A stretch of 64,000 nucleotides of DNA from Vandiemenella viatica (lineage: Eukaryota; Arthropoda; Insecta; Orthoptera; Morabidae): the NCBI GenBank assembly GCA_031002005.1, contig JARYHS010009186.1, forward strand, positions 248,429,894 through 248,493,893, read 5' to 3'. The notes under the pieces were generated by a model that was given only the letters and a program-made list of their open reading frames with translations, ran no database searches and had not been told where the DNA came from. The stretch's first letter is position 1. Every line of letters begins with the position of its first letter. The position numbers were made by a program, and so were the translations under genes. This document shows, piece after piece, positions 11,869 to 23,158 of this stretch.

Positions 11869-12477
11869 TGTGTGCCCCACCGCAGTTTAAATTACATAGC
11901 CCGTAGCATAATGACCACCACAGTTGCAATAGACTGCGTCTTGACGTCGTAGATTGTGTGCTGATCAGTGGCCGTCCCTGCATTGTATGCACCGCTCTTT
12001 CGAGGCTTCAGTCATGTTCTATGTGCTCATATTTCTGGTACATAACACATAGGCTGAATTTTAGTTCAAATGTTGGTGTTACAGCTGTTTTTTCTCAGGT
12101 GACCTGACGCCTTGGGTTGACGGCATGCTGTAATTCGTACTGGATTACTTAATCTTGAAATGTCTCAGTTGTTTATGCTTCGGAGTGGCAGGACAGAATA
12201 TCATCCAGCATCTCTTTCTTTGGTTAGAAGAACATGGGCAACTCTCAGCACTGCTGCAGCTTTACGGACAGGCTTCCACAGTTGCTCTTAGGGCAAGTTA
12301 TCAGAATGGTGGCAGTTACTTGATTATGTTTATGGCGACTCCAGAACGTCAGGCAGATCTGTTGGTGTTACTGGTAATGTTTTCAGCTTGGCAAGAGGCA
12401 TCGTTATTTTCAAGTTAGGGACATTCTTGATACCGTCATGTGATGTCAGCCACTGCTTGTCGTTTTCTTCGTCGCCT
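11869..12477. other. Unassigned DNA
   Basis: No motif recognised on either strand; an 87-residue frame at 12155-12418 has no family resemblance that I can see. Confidence 0.35.
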
Positions 12478-12816
12478 CATGATAATAATAATAATTTTTT
12501 ATTGCCAATATGCTTGTGATACAAGTTTCTAGCAAAGTCAATATAAAAGGTACATTCATATATATATATTTTTACAATTGATCAAGTTTGTACAAGACCT
12601 TATTACATAGATAAGATTTTATTCCAATTTTGAATTCATTCCCAGTCAATATCTTTAGATGAGCTGGAAGCTTATTATATAGCCTGGCTCCCATTTCATA
12701 GGCACTCTTACCTGCTGCCTTAGAGTTATGTCTTTTGATATGAAGGTCTGTCTTGGTACGAGTGTTATATTTATGAATTTCACTATTTGTGTGGTTAAAG
12801 CGGGGATTACATTGAA

Positions 12817-14193
12817 TCAATAGTAAAACCCTACATACATATAGTGAAAATACCGTAAGAATATTTTCTTGTCTAAATATTTCTCTGCATGATTCTTTTC
12901 TATCTTGTACATTATTCTAATACATCTTTTCTGCAGCAGTAACAATCCATGCATATTGAAATGACAACAAGATCCACAGACTTCAATACCATACATCATA
13001 TGTGGAAAGATTATTCCATAGTATGCAGTTTTTAGAATATTGCTGTCCAAGACTTTTGATAACTGGTTGATTAGAAAAATGTCTTTACTCACTTTTTTGC
13101 ATGCAAAATCAACATGTGGCTTCCATGTTAGGAACTTGTCAACATATATTCCTAGGAACTTGTATTCATATGTTTCATAGATGCTTCCTTCACTAGTTAT
13201 TAATCTTAATTTATTGTCTATATTATGATTTCTTAATTCAAACTTTATTAACCATGTTTTTTTTTTCTTATTACAAATTAATCCATTTACATCAAAGTAT
13301 TCTGATAAGTCATTTGAGGTCTTAGTAGCAATTGTCTCTAATATGGAATCATTGCTATCCCAGCAAATTGCTGTAGTGTCATCTGCATATGTTATAATTC
13401 TACTTTTATTTGGTATATCCATATCATTTATGTACAAAACAAATAGTAAAAGACCAAGAACAGATCTCTGAGGGACACCACATCTAACTACACCCATTTT
13501 TGATTTTACCTTACTTACTGACTCGCCATTTTTAAAATAAATTTCTGTGTATTGAGGTCTATTTTGGATGTAGGATGACAGTAGTTTATTAGCTAGTCCT
13601 CTAATTCCATAATTTTCTAATTTGCGAAGTAGTAGGTGGTTATCAACACAATCAAATGCTTTTGAGAGATCTAGATCTAATTTTTCTAAAACCTCATGTA
13701 TAAACTGAGTTACAGCAGAAGTAGTGGATAACCCCTTCTGAAAACCATACTGGAAGGGATTAATAATGCTATTTTGTAATATGATGTTATTAAATCTCAC
13801 TAGGATAACTTTTTCAAATAGTTTGCTCAGAACAGAGGTCAGAGTAATAGGTCTGTAGTTACCAATGTCTTTCTTGTTGCCCTTCTTAAATACAGGCCTT
13901 ACTATGCTGATTTTCAGACAATTTGGAAATTCCCCATTTGCTATGGACTCATTTATCAAAAATGTCAATGGCTTTAGAAGGGCTTCCTTACACTGTTTCA
14001 ATATAAAGGTAGTTATGCCATCCCACCCACTAGAGTTCTTATTTCTTAAATTTTTTATAATACTACTTAACTCTTCTTCCGTTGTCTCATACAAAAATAT
14101 TGATTTATTGATGGAATAATTAATTATATTATCTGCAATTACTCTATTGCTACTCATGGGTTCTCCTACATTTAGGAAGAAATCATTAAACAT
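12817..14193 (-). pseudogene. Reverse transcriptase of LINE family C
   Basis: A 458-codon open stretch with RT motifs in order: KNSSGWDGI (RT-0/1 region), GNYRPITLTSVLSKLFEKV, FQYGFQKG, DLSKAFDCVDNHLLL, CGVPQRSVLGLLLFVLYIND and the catalytic box YADDT. Two family-constant positions are changed in the RT-4 loop (QR for QG, LGLLL for LGPLL). It ends at 12817 in a stop, and the C-terminal domain continues in another frame at 12572-12820 (HKYNTRTKTDLHIKRHN and ARLYNKLPAHLK). A spacer at 14200-14590 holds linker residues in yet another frame. A dead copy, though the RT block is unusually well preserved. Confidence 0.85.
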
Positions 14194-14630
14194 GTTGCTA
14201 ATGTTACTGGGATCTTTTTATATTTTTCCATTTGCATTTAATTCAATATTCTCCATCTCCTGCTTGTCCTTTCTTACATCATTTATTAGACCCCAGGTGG
14301 TTTTCCCAATGTTCCCCCCTTTCAAATTCTGTAGTTCACATCGAAACATTTTTTTTAATTAAATTTATACATATTTTTGTAGTATGTGAGACCTGATGAC
14401 TGATATAAATGGTACATCTCTTTCATTTTTTCTTGTATTGCTATATTTGATGGTAGTTTAAGTTTGGTTTTATGGTTTATCTGTGTTTTCTTTGTTACAA
14501 TTGGACAAAAATTGTTAAATGATTTATTAAAAATTGTGTAGAAAGCATCCCATTTATTATCTACACTATCAGCAATAAATATATCCATCCAAGACTCTTT
14601 TACCAGGTTTTGTTAAGTTCTTTGGTGTTT

Positions 14631-15479
14631 TCATCTGTTATTTTTCTGAATTCCCTTTTTTTCATATATTTCACTTTTAGTTGTAAAATTTAACGCATCA
14701 ATGTATTGTGCCTGATGGTCAGACAAATAACTGTTTATTACGTTAGGCAGAATATGTTTATCATTCAAATTGGTAGCAATATGATCGATAATTTTTGAAC
14801 TATTTGCAGTAATTCTTGTTGGGGAGAAAATGGTGTCTCTAATATTGTAGATATTAAGGAGGGTAAGTTTAATGTAAGCTATGTCAGCTTCGTTTACATT
14901 TATATTGAAATCTCCTGCCAAAACAATATCTGTGCTACATCTAATAGTGTTCTGTAGTAGTAGATCCATCTGCTCAATAAAATCAATTACTTTAGAACCA
15001 GGTGATCTATATATACCAATAACAGTTAGTTTACTGGAGATGTTTGATATAGTTATCCCTGCAACCTCAAATGACATTTCGCAGCAAAATTTATTAACAC
15101 CTTTCAATTTATTTGCTTTCAATCCATTTTTTGCATATATTACACCACCTCCACCCTTGTGATCTGTCCTATTGAATAAGTCTATCAGTTTGTAATTTCT
15201 AATCTTTCAAAATTTGATATTTTCATTATTTAAACCATGCTCAGTTATTGTAGCAATATCTGTACTAATACTATTCATAAAGTTTTCAAGCAATTCCAGT
15301 TTATTAGATATATATTGTATATTTAGATGTAAAATTCTAAGACCATGTTTATTACTTACATTATCAGAACCTTGGTTTATTTGATTGACCTTTATGTTTT
15401 TACCATCAAAATTTGCTTCAAACTTTTTCAGATCAGATGAGTTTCCATCTTCTTTGGGTGGGTTGTGAGAATATCTCAC
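14631..15479 (-). pseudogene. Endonuclease domain of LINE family C
   Basis: Two frames make up an AP-endonuclease-like domain that nicks target DNA for target-primed reverse transcription. The N-terminal piece (15207-15479) has LRILHLNIQYISNKLELLEN, the usual start of the domain, and an ITEHGL segment in place of the catalytic SEHxx. The second piece (14631-15122) has GIYRSPGS, the metal-site GDFNIN and the catalytic-end motif YLSDHQAQ. The pieces are separated by about 85 bp containing stops, so no full domain can be made. The family normally has one continuous ORF2. Confidence 0.8.
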
Positions 15480-15490
15480 TAAGGAGTGAT

Positions 15491-15829
15491 CTTTTTTTTA
15501 TAACATCTTAATCTTTCAAAAGTCGTCCACATAGATGCAAGGTAAAATATATAAACATGGGGATGTGAATAAGCTTATTTAACGTCCTAACTGTCACCAT
15601 GGGGTGGATTCCTCCATCGTCTACTTCCAACCAATTACCAAGCATCATGGTTCTATATGAGATCCACATCGCTGCTCCGCACAGATCTGCTCACGTGTAC
15701 TCTATTATCAATGCTGGACTTAAACGTGCTGCATTGTTCTTGTCTCAAATTGACAGCGCCGTTTTACAGGCATCACTCAGAGTCCCGACTATCTATTAAT
15801 AGTGTTGCCCATTAAGTGGCATTTCTAAA
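15491..15829. other. Unassigned DNA
   Basis: No recognisable element between the LINE and the Penelope-like remnant. Confidence 0.35.
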
Positions 15830-16750
15830 GCTTCTTTTTTTGATAAATTCGAAAAGTAAGGAGTAGGAGTAACTTCATATTTACAAAGCCTATTTTATGG
15901 CTTCTGTCAATCACACGTTCTCCGATCACAGACGAAGGTTGCACCTGTGTTTTTCCTCACAGTGTGTTTCAGTGATACTGATGGTATACCGGACGTACAA
16001 TTTTAATTCCGTGGCAGTCCAATATCCAGTTTATGAGACAAAAACCAAAGCCTTTGAGGGATCTCTCTTCTCCATTGTATGTTTTCTTGCTTTCACCTAA
16101 AGCCTTCTCTACTTTTGTTTGGAGTGGCCTTTCACGGACATGTTGAAGTTCCTCCTGCAGGCTTTCTGCATAACAAATGTTTTCTTTCCTAGCAACTATT
16201 GTAAATAACACAGCAATCCTCACGTCGGGATGGTGATAGCTTCAAGATTCCAATAAGCGGTCAGCATGTGCTGACTTACTCTACATAGATGTACTAAAGT
16301 TCCGCCTGGCCTTTGCCTTAAGCTTTATAAGGATATCAGTGAAGGAAGATAGACATTTTCTTTTAATTCCCTGGTGAAACGCACGTTGTGGAGCATTTCA
16401 TTATGATGCATCAGGAATTTATTCAATGTTCTTGTATCATGGGACCATATACCAGACGTAACATCCACAAAACGGTAGAAACACTTATGTTCCAGGGCCG
16501 TGCCTTACAGTGCTCTTTTCTCGAAGTCCACCACTAACAAATTAATCACTAATAGTAGCAGAGATGACCCCATCACCACACTGTCAGTCTGTTGATAGAA
16601 TCACCCTCTGTATGTAGAACACATAGAGATAAGAATATATTCAAAGAATGCTACAAAATTGTCTTTGAAACAGTGATGCAAAAGCTTCACAGACTGTTTC
16701 AGAGGAACCCATTTCAACAATAACTCAATACTGAAGTTACCTACGATACG
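15830..16750 (-). pseudogene. Penelope-like element remnant (RT to C-terminus)
   Basis: Reading the minus strand from 16750 downward gives, with frameshifts, WVPLKQSVKLLHHCFKD, then QQTDSVVMGSSL (PLE RT motif TDGVAMGSPLSP), then VINLLVVDFEKRAL and KCFYRFVDVTSGIWSHDT (catalytic YVDD region, second D changed to V), then LMHHNEMLHNVRF. The post-RT part (15969-16223) has SLQEELQHVRERPL and CHGIKIVRP, matching the PLE region before GIY-YIG. Catalytic and frame damage show it is dead. It is truncated near the same RT position as the plus-strand remnant beside it. Confidence 0.75.
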
Positions 16751-16779
16751 ATACCGGAGCATACATACATCGTTCCCGT

Positions 16780-17345
16780 GAAGTGAAGAACTTGTCTCAG
16801 TTTGTTAAGATGCTTTAGGGCTTGCAGTCATCAGACAATGACATTGTGGTTGGTTTTGTTATCGTATCATTGTTTACTGGGGTTCATCTGAAGGTCTCTG
16901 TAGCTTTTGCAACAGTTTTTTAAACCAATATAGTAACTCTGTTTGAACATGATCTTAACTTTATGTATTGAATACAAGGGAGAAATCTATAAATAGACTG
17001 ATGGTATGGCGATAGGTCACCTCTGTTCCCCGTAGTGTCAAATTTGTACATGGAAGACACACAGGAGAGAGCATAGGAATGCACAGCCCTAAATTCCAAG
17101 AGTTTCCACTGTTATATGGATGATATATATGATGTACGGTACCATAGTAGCAGTGCGCCGAATGAATTCTTTGAACATCTCAAACATCTGTTTCATCATG
17201 GAATTAAAGGAAAATAATGTCATCCTTTCCTCAATATCCTTATTGGCAGAACGGGATGAAAAATAAGCAAATTGTTTGAACTGCAAGCCAACGTGAACTG
17301 TCCGATAATCCTGCTCAGAGGAATAACATGTGAACAAGGAGTGAA
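16780..17345 (+). pseudogene. Penelope-like element remnant, opposite strand
   Basis: With frameshifts the plus strand reads DNDIVVGFVIVSLFTG (the SFDVVSLFT block of PLE RT), then TDGMAIG and SNLYMEDTQERA, then FHCYMDD (catalytic box), FFEHLKHLFHHGI and MELKENNVILSSISLLAERD. It ends near ACTGTCCGATAATCCTGCTCAG, which corresponds to the post-RT HHPAQ region. Both RT catalytic aspartates survive, but in-frame stops and shifts are numerous. The 5' truncation falls close to where the minus-strand PLE also stops, so the pair diverges from 16.75-16.78 kb. Confidence 0.75.
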
Positions 17346-17662
17346 ATATTCAACGTAAGAGCAACAATTTTACTGTGTTCATACATCAATTGCAGACTAC
17401 CTATGTGAATATCAGAGGTGAGAATAGAATGATCATCACTGGTCGGGATTTAAATTCACCAGGTGTAAACTGGGAAGGAAATAAGATAAAAAACACAAGG
17501 AAACAAAGATTTGCAAAAACCTTAGTAAGGGAAGGAGGATTTACAAAAGTGGTGGAGCAAAAGCTAAAGGACAATTTTTTTTATTTTTTTTGATACATTG
17601 CTGATTAAAACCTTGCGGGGTGTCAAGTAACTGAAGGAATAAGTGATCATGGCACAGTTCTG

Positions 17663-18823
17663 ATGGATATTAGAGGATTCAGTAAACCAGCAGCCAAAAT
17701 TGAAGAGGGAAATATATACAATTATAAAAAGGCGCAGGTTTCGAATTTGAAGAGAGATTTCAGAGAACAATTCAGCAAATGGAAGGAAGGCTCAAGTACA
17801 GTAGAGTCAAGGTGGGAAGAGTTCAAGGAGATAATAAGAAAGGGGGAAGAAAAATTTATTCCAAGGAAGAAAATAAATAGAAGTAAAGAACCTATGTACT
17901 ATAATAGGGAAGTGAGGAGGTTTAAGAGGTTGGTAAGAAAAGAACATAACAGAGTTAAGAGACAGCAGGGTAGTAGGGAATATTTAAAACAACTAAACAA
18001 GGACTTAATAACAGCAAAGAAAATGGCTAAAGATGGGTTTATGAAGAGTATTGTCAGTGCAGGAGGACCATTGACTGATGCATCTAGAAATTTCTATGGC
18101 TATATCAGGAAACTGAGAGGAAAGGAATGTGTAGAGACACTTATAGATAAGGATGGAGAAGAAGTTACTGACAATTTGAAAAAGCCAGAGATTTTAAGTA
18201 ACTGGTTCAGTGGAAGCATTAGGGACAATGAATCAGAAACAGGAGAGTCTAATTCGGAGAACGAGCTTAACAACACAATTAGAAATGACGATAGTAAAAA
18301 ATTTGATATCCATCCTGAGGAAATCATGAAGGAAATAAGAAAGCTGAAAATAAATAAGGGGGCTGGTGAAGATAATATTACTACAGATATCTTAAAGATA
18401 GCCGGATGTGACATTGTACCTTATCTTGAAATATTACTTAAATTGAGTCTATACACTTGCTGCTTACCACAGGACTGGAAAAGCACAATAGTAGTACCAG
18501 TACATAAAGGAGGGGTGAAAAATAGAGTTGAGAATTACAGGCCAATCAGTTTGACATCAGTGGTAGGTAAATTAATGGAAAGATTGATATGCAACCACAT
18601 CAGAAACATATGTGAGGAACGTAAGTGGTTTTCAAGCAGGCAACATGGGTTCAGGCAAGGATATTCATGTGAATCTCAGTTGGTGGGATATATGCAAGAT
18701 ATTTCAGATGAAATGGACAAGGGAGACCAAATTAATAGTGTAGCACTAGATCTGTCTAAGGCGTTTGACAGAGTAAGCCATAAAATGGTAGTAAATAAGG
18801 TAAAAACCATTGGAGTTGAATAA
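17663..18823 (+). pseudogene. LINE family A ORF2, linker and RT N-terminal half
   Basis: An open stretch of 386 codons covering the basic linker after the endonuclease (RREVRRFKRLVRKEHNRVKR-type composition) and the first RT motifs: NKGAGEDNITTDILKIAG, VENYRPISLTSVVGKLMERL, QHGFRQGYSCESQL and VALDLSKAFDRVSH, which carries the first catalytic aspartate. It ends at a frameshift near 18822 (GVE then TAA). The next frame continues KKVICWVEEFLKGR, then two in-frame stops (near 18867 and 18900) lead into the second half. ORF2 would make cDNA at the nicked target, but this copy cannot encode a full protein. Confidence 0.85.
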
Positions 18824-18914
18824 GAAAGTCATTTGCTGGGTAGAAGAATTTTTAAAAGGTAGATAACAGAAAGTTAGAGTAGGAAATGTAGTATCATAAG
18901 AAGTTGAAGTAAAA

Positions 18915-19823
18915 ATGGGTGTGCCACTGGGTAGCGTATTGGGACCATTGATATTCATTATTCTAATGAATAATTGTGTTGATTGTTTACTATCTGAAAT
19001 TAGATTGTTTGCAGATGACATAATGCTGTATAAAAGAATCAAAACGATAGAGGATTATAAACAGTTGCAGGGTGGTGTGGACAGGATATCTAATTGGGTT
19101 GGTAAACATGGAATGAAGATAAATGCAAAGAAGAGTCAGCTTATTAGATACACAAATAAAAAACAAAAGGTTAATTATGAATATAAGGTGGGGAAAGAAT
19201 TGCTTGCTGAAGACTTGAAAAGTAAATATCTTGGAATTACTTTTGATAACAAACTTAACTGGGCAGGACACATAGGACAGGTGGTAGGAAAAGGTTTCAA
19301 AGTTCTGCACTTGTTGGAGAGAGTGATGAGGGGATGTACGAGAGAAGTCAAGGAATTGGGATACAAAACTTTGATCAGACCATTGCTCGAATATGGTAGT
19401 GTAGTATGGGACCCCCATTGTACGTATCAAATACAGGAGTTGGAGAGGGTGCAAAAAAGGGCTGCTAGATTTGTTTCTGGAAATTATCGCAGAATGCAAT
19501 CAGTGACGGATATGATAAAGGAGCTGGAATGGGATTCATTGCAAGACAGGAGGAGAATGAGGAGGGTCATGGGAGTGTACAGGGCATATACTGGCGATGA
19601 GGCATAGCAAGATATTGCAATAGGTATGAAAAGTAGTGTATGGAAGGGAAAAGATGACCATGACCACAAACTGGCACTCGATTTCAGGCACAAGGGTGTA
19701 GGAAGATTCTCTTTTTTAGGTAAGGGTGTCAGGGATTGGAATGAGTTACCAAGAGAAATGATGAATAATTTACCGAAAACTTTGAAAGAATTTAAAGATA
19801 AAATTTGTAGAGGGCAAATGTAG
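18915..19823 (+). pseudogene. LINE family A ORF2, RT C-terminal half
   Basis: Continues RT with MGVPLGSVLGPLIFIILMNN and the catalytic LFADDIMLY, then the thumb (LGITFDNKLNWAGHIGQ) and the C-terminal domain (RPLLEYGSVVWDPH, ELERVQKRAARFVSGN, SVTDMIKELEWDSLQDRR). The codon after GDEA is TAG at about 19605-19607; the homologous position in the 51-kb copy is TGG (W), so this is a nonsense mutation. The frame then runs to its natural stop after KEFKDKICRGQM at 19823. The upstream frameshift and this stop both inactivate the copy. Confidence 0.85.
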
Positions 19824-19929
19824 GTAGGTGCAGGATAGGGGGAAGATGGGTGTGTAGGGAAATTGCCACCGGAGCCTGTGCTCCATTGCAATTAAATTAA
19901 ATTAAAAAAAAAAATTAAATTAAAATTAG

Positions 19930-20475
19930 ATTAAAGTTTGGTCAGACCATTGCTCGATTATGGCAGTGTAGTATGGGACCCTCATTTTACGTATCAAATA
20001 CAGGAGTTGGAGAGGGTGCAAAAAAGGGCTGCTAGGTTTATTTCTGGAAATTATCGCAGAATGCAATCAGTTACTGATATGATATAGGAGCTGAAATAGG
20101 ATTCATTGCAAGACAGGAGGAGGATGAGGGTCTTGAGAGTGTACTGGGCGAATACGGCAATGAGGCATGGAAAGACATTGGAGTAGGTATGAAAAGTAGT
20201 GCATGGAAGGATGCAGATGACCATGACCACAAACAAGCTGGCACTCGATTTCAGGCATGAGGGTGTGAAAAAGATTCTGTTTTTTAGGTAAGGATGTCAG
20301 GGATTGGAATGAGTTACCAAGAGAAATGATGAATAATTTACCGAAAATGTTGAAAGAATTTAAAGATAAAATTTGTAGAAGGCAAATGTAGATGGCTGCA
20401 GGATAGGGGGAAGATGGGGGTGTAGGGAAATTGCTACCGGAAGCTGTGCTCCATTGCAATTACATTAAATTAAAT
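19930..20475 (+). mobile_element. LINE family A, 3'-end fragment
   Basis: A second 3' end lies directly behind the first in the same orientation, starting at GGTCAGACCATTGCTCGA and ending in the same GAAATTGCTACCGGAAG-CTGTGCTCCATTGC tail. Several indels break the frame. The tail-to-head arrangement suggests insertion of one copy into or beside the tail of the other. Confidence 0.8.
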
Positions 20476-20479
20476 GAAG

Positions 20480-21175
20480 GAGAATCAAAAGTTGCAACCA
20501 TGGATTAAAATGAACAGTTGGTTGTGTACAATCAACAGTTAAAGGTACATGACACAGCTGACACTGTAGGCATACCAGAAAAAAGGTATTGTACAATTTA
20601 TATCAAGAATTGGTTATCAGGCAGCATTATGTTAAATGGGTGCAGCATTTAAAAAATTAAAAAAAGTTTGACAAAATACAAATTAATTCCTCAATAATGT
20701 TTGGACCACTGTATGAACATTGTGGTCTGATCTGTTATTATGGATGAGACATGAATCAAACACTACAAATCAGAATCTAAATGGCAATCTAAAGATCTAA
20801 ATAGAGAGCAGAAGCTGGTGGCTGAGCACTAGAACAGGTGAAGTTGGTTTCACCTACCACAGAGATCTAGACCAATGTATTCTGGGATGCAAAAAGGAAT
20901 TCTTTTTTGTTTTATAACTTGAAAAGGGTAAAACAATAACTGGTGAATAGTATACGAGTCTTCTGGATTAAAATATCCTCGAGAAGATACATAAATTACT
21001 GTACAAAAAAAACACTTTTCTTCAGGACAATGCACCTGCCCAAAAAAGTGCTTTGGCAACTGAAAACTGAGCGATATGAAGTTTGAAACATGGGAACATC
21101 CACTCTATTCACCAGATATGCACCCTTTTGACTTTTGTCTAGTGTCAATGAATTTATGGCTGAAAATATGTTAAA
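20480..21175 (+). pseudogene. Mariner-family transposase remnant
   Basis: With several frameshifts and stops the plus strand reads as a mariner transposase: HDTADTVGIPEKRYCTIY (helix-turn-helix region), MDET (first catalytic D), FWDAKRN, then LQDNAPA (second catalytic D near 21033) and YSPDMAPFDF (third D region near 21110-21130). The spacing fits D34D mariner elements. Terminal repeats were not located. It differs from the well-preserved mariner at 33.5 kb and is much older. Confidence 0.7.
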
Positions 21176-21626
21176 GGCCCCTTTAGATGACCCGTTCCCG
21201 ATCTCACTTTCCTCCCACCGACAGTGTGTTGCATCTAGATGGCCCGTCGGCCAGCCCGATCTGGTTGCTAGCGCTCTAGGATCCTACCACCATGCATATA
21301 TCCATCTTGCTCCGAAATTCGTACGTTCCATTTAATAGTAACACAATTAACAAGTTACAAATTTTGTTAATGTTCTAATATTTAAATTAAATAATGGCCC
21401 CATATTTATCAAAACCACAATATCTTGGCGTAAACCTGACTGATTGACATTGAGCGAAAAGCCTAGGAAAAAGAAAAAGATGTGTGCCAAGTAATTACAT
21501 TTACAAAAGGCATACGTTCAGTCACATTAGACTCTTAGATATGTTGGCTAGCAAAGATTTCCGGAATTTCTACCGTATGACACATGAACTTCCTCATTTC
21601 TCACGTCTTTGTTATGACAGAAAACA
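21176..21626. other. Unassigned DNA
   Basis: No motif recognised; a short GC-rich patch near 21190-21290 gives only chance frames. Confidence 0.35.
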
Positions 21627-21634
21627 TGTGAGGT

Positions 21635-22695
21635 TAGGGTTGCCATCCATAATTTATTAGTATAATAAAGTATCACACTTTATTTCGAATAAAGTATACA
21701 ATACATGTAACTGAGCATTCTTCTGGTAGTTTCCCAACCTTCTGCAAGAAAAAGTGCCTATCCACCAGGGATCTTTTGTTTGCTCGCATCCTTTGACAAA
21801 AGTAGTTACCACTTCGGAGTCGAGGCAATAATAGCACACCATTCATATTCTTGTACTCCAATCGACTCGTGTCCGCTCACCGTGGATTGACAAATGGAGA
21901 ATTTGAGGTTTCTTCTATTTCTAGCCATTTTGAGGGTGGAGTTTTCAACTGCATAATTTTTCTTTTACTTTGTTTAAAATGCCAGATTCTGTTTACGAGT
22001 GTGATAACTCCAAAGGAAGCTTAAGTTAAGGAACCAAAACAATTTCAAAAATATAAAGATTTGGGGGGAAAACATAAAACCTGAAAAGAAGGGTTCCTCA
22101 AATATTCTTTGCAAATTACATTATCTGGACTGTGAGTTTTACAATTGCGTCACTTGGTACTAGACAGTTAAGTCAGTCAATATCGATTTTCAGAATATTG
22201 TGAGCATGATCTTCTGTTGAATAAATTGTAATGTAATATTGAAATGTGCCACACTGGTCAGAGGTGTAGGGTTGCTAACCTTACTTTAACACAGATATAA
22301 AGTATCTTAAATTATTTTTGGTCGGTATGCGTTATCCTAACCATTAATATTTTATTTTTGGTAATCTATACGATTCAATTTAATAATTTCCAAACGACAT
22401 GTTAGTGCTTATGATGAAATTAAATAAATGCAAGATGGTGAGAAGGGAGCAACAAAGCATCCTTAAATTTAAAAAAATGAGTGTTCATTTATTTATTATA
22501 CTAGATTTAGAATGTGACTCCAGCTGTAACACTTTGAAATTAAACCAAAAATTAATAGTTCCCTTAGTCCGAAAATATATGTACTTAAGGCAATAAAAAA
22601 AATTAAAAATACCTTTATTCCTTTCATATACTTTTTATTTTCCTCTTCAAAAGACAAATATACTTTATTTTTTTCAAAATAAGTTGGCAACCCTA
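21635..22695. mobile_element. hAT-type non-autonomous element
   Basis: The ends TAGGGTTGCCA (21635-21645) and TGGCAACCCTA (22685-22695) are perfect 11-bp inverted repeats. They are flanked by TGTGAGGT (21627-21634) and TGTGAGGC (22696-22703), an 8-bp duplication with one mismatch. Length, TIR style and 8-bp TSD fit the hAT superfamily. There is no transposase. A third copy of the end (TAGGGTTGCTAACC) occurs internally near 22267, so a second, shorter element may be nested or merged. Confidence 0.75.
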
Positions 22696-22924
22696 TGTGA
22701 GGCGTCCCATAAAAATTTGTGGGTCTTGTATACCTCCAGCAACTCTATCAATACTTCTTTTTCTTGATTATAGGATGCATCCATTTCAAAATAATAGAAA
22801 ACAGAGAATCAGGCAGTGTGAGCACAACCAGGTACAATACAATACAATACAATACATTCATTTTCCATTGATCCCAATATAAGAGACTGGCTCTGTGGGA
22901 TGTGGAAAGTTGTCAAATTACAGA

Positions 22925-23135
22925 TAAACAGTTGCATAACAAAATAATAAGTACACCACTAGATGTACAGTCATAGTATAAGGTACATTAAACACTTCCA
23001 TTACAAAATAATACATACACTACAAGATGTACAGTCATAACATATATGGTACCGTAAATAATTATGTAACAAACTAAATACATACACCAGGAGATGTACA
23101 GTCATAGCATACATGGTAAATTAATTATGTGAACT
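22925..23135 (-). repeat. Tandem repeat in CR1-like 3' UTR, 3 units
   Basis: GATGTACAGTCATA recurs at about 22963, 23026 and 23092, each followed by an AT-rich GTA-containing stretch, giving three units of roughly 60-66 bp between the ORF2 stop and the terminal microsatellite. Confidence 0.75.
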
Positions 23136-23158
23136 AAATTTACACAAGATACTGGCAG

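Larger units (their letters stand above)
12478..15490 (-). mobile_element. LINE family C (CR1-like), degenerate
   Basis: A minus-strand non-LTR retrotransposon of about 3 kb. Reading from high to low coordinates: endonuclease, linker, reverse transcriptase, C-terminal domain, then a 3' tail with AATAAAAAATTATTATTATT at about 12483-12502, a short TTA microsatellite of the kind that ends CR1-group LINEs. No ORF1 is present, so the copy is 5'-truncated near the ORF2 start. The frame is broken several times. Confidence 0.85.
17370..19915 (+). mobile_element. LINE family A, longest copy
   Basis: A 5'-truncated non-LTR retrotransposon beginning inside the endonuclease domain (TGRDLNSPGVNWE, a decayed GDFNLPGVNW block) and running through RT and the C-terminal domain to the tail GAAATTGCCACCGGAG - CCTGTGCTCCATTGCAATT - (AAATT)n at about 19885-19915. 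The clade looks L2/CR1-like from the RT and the RVQKRAARF C-terminal motif; that placement is by eye. This copy is the reference for at least ten shorter pieces in the window. Confidence 0.85.
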
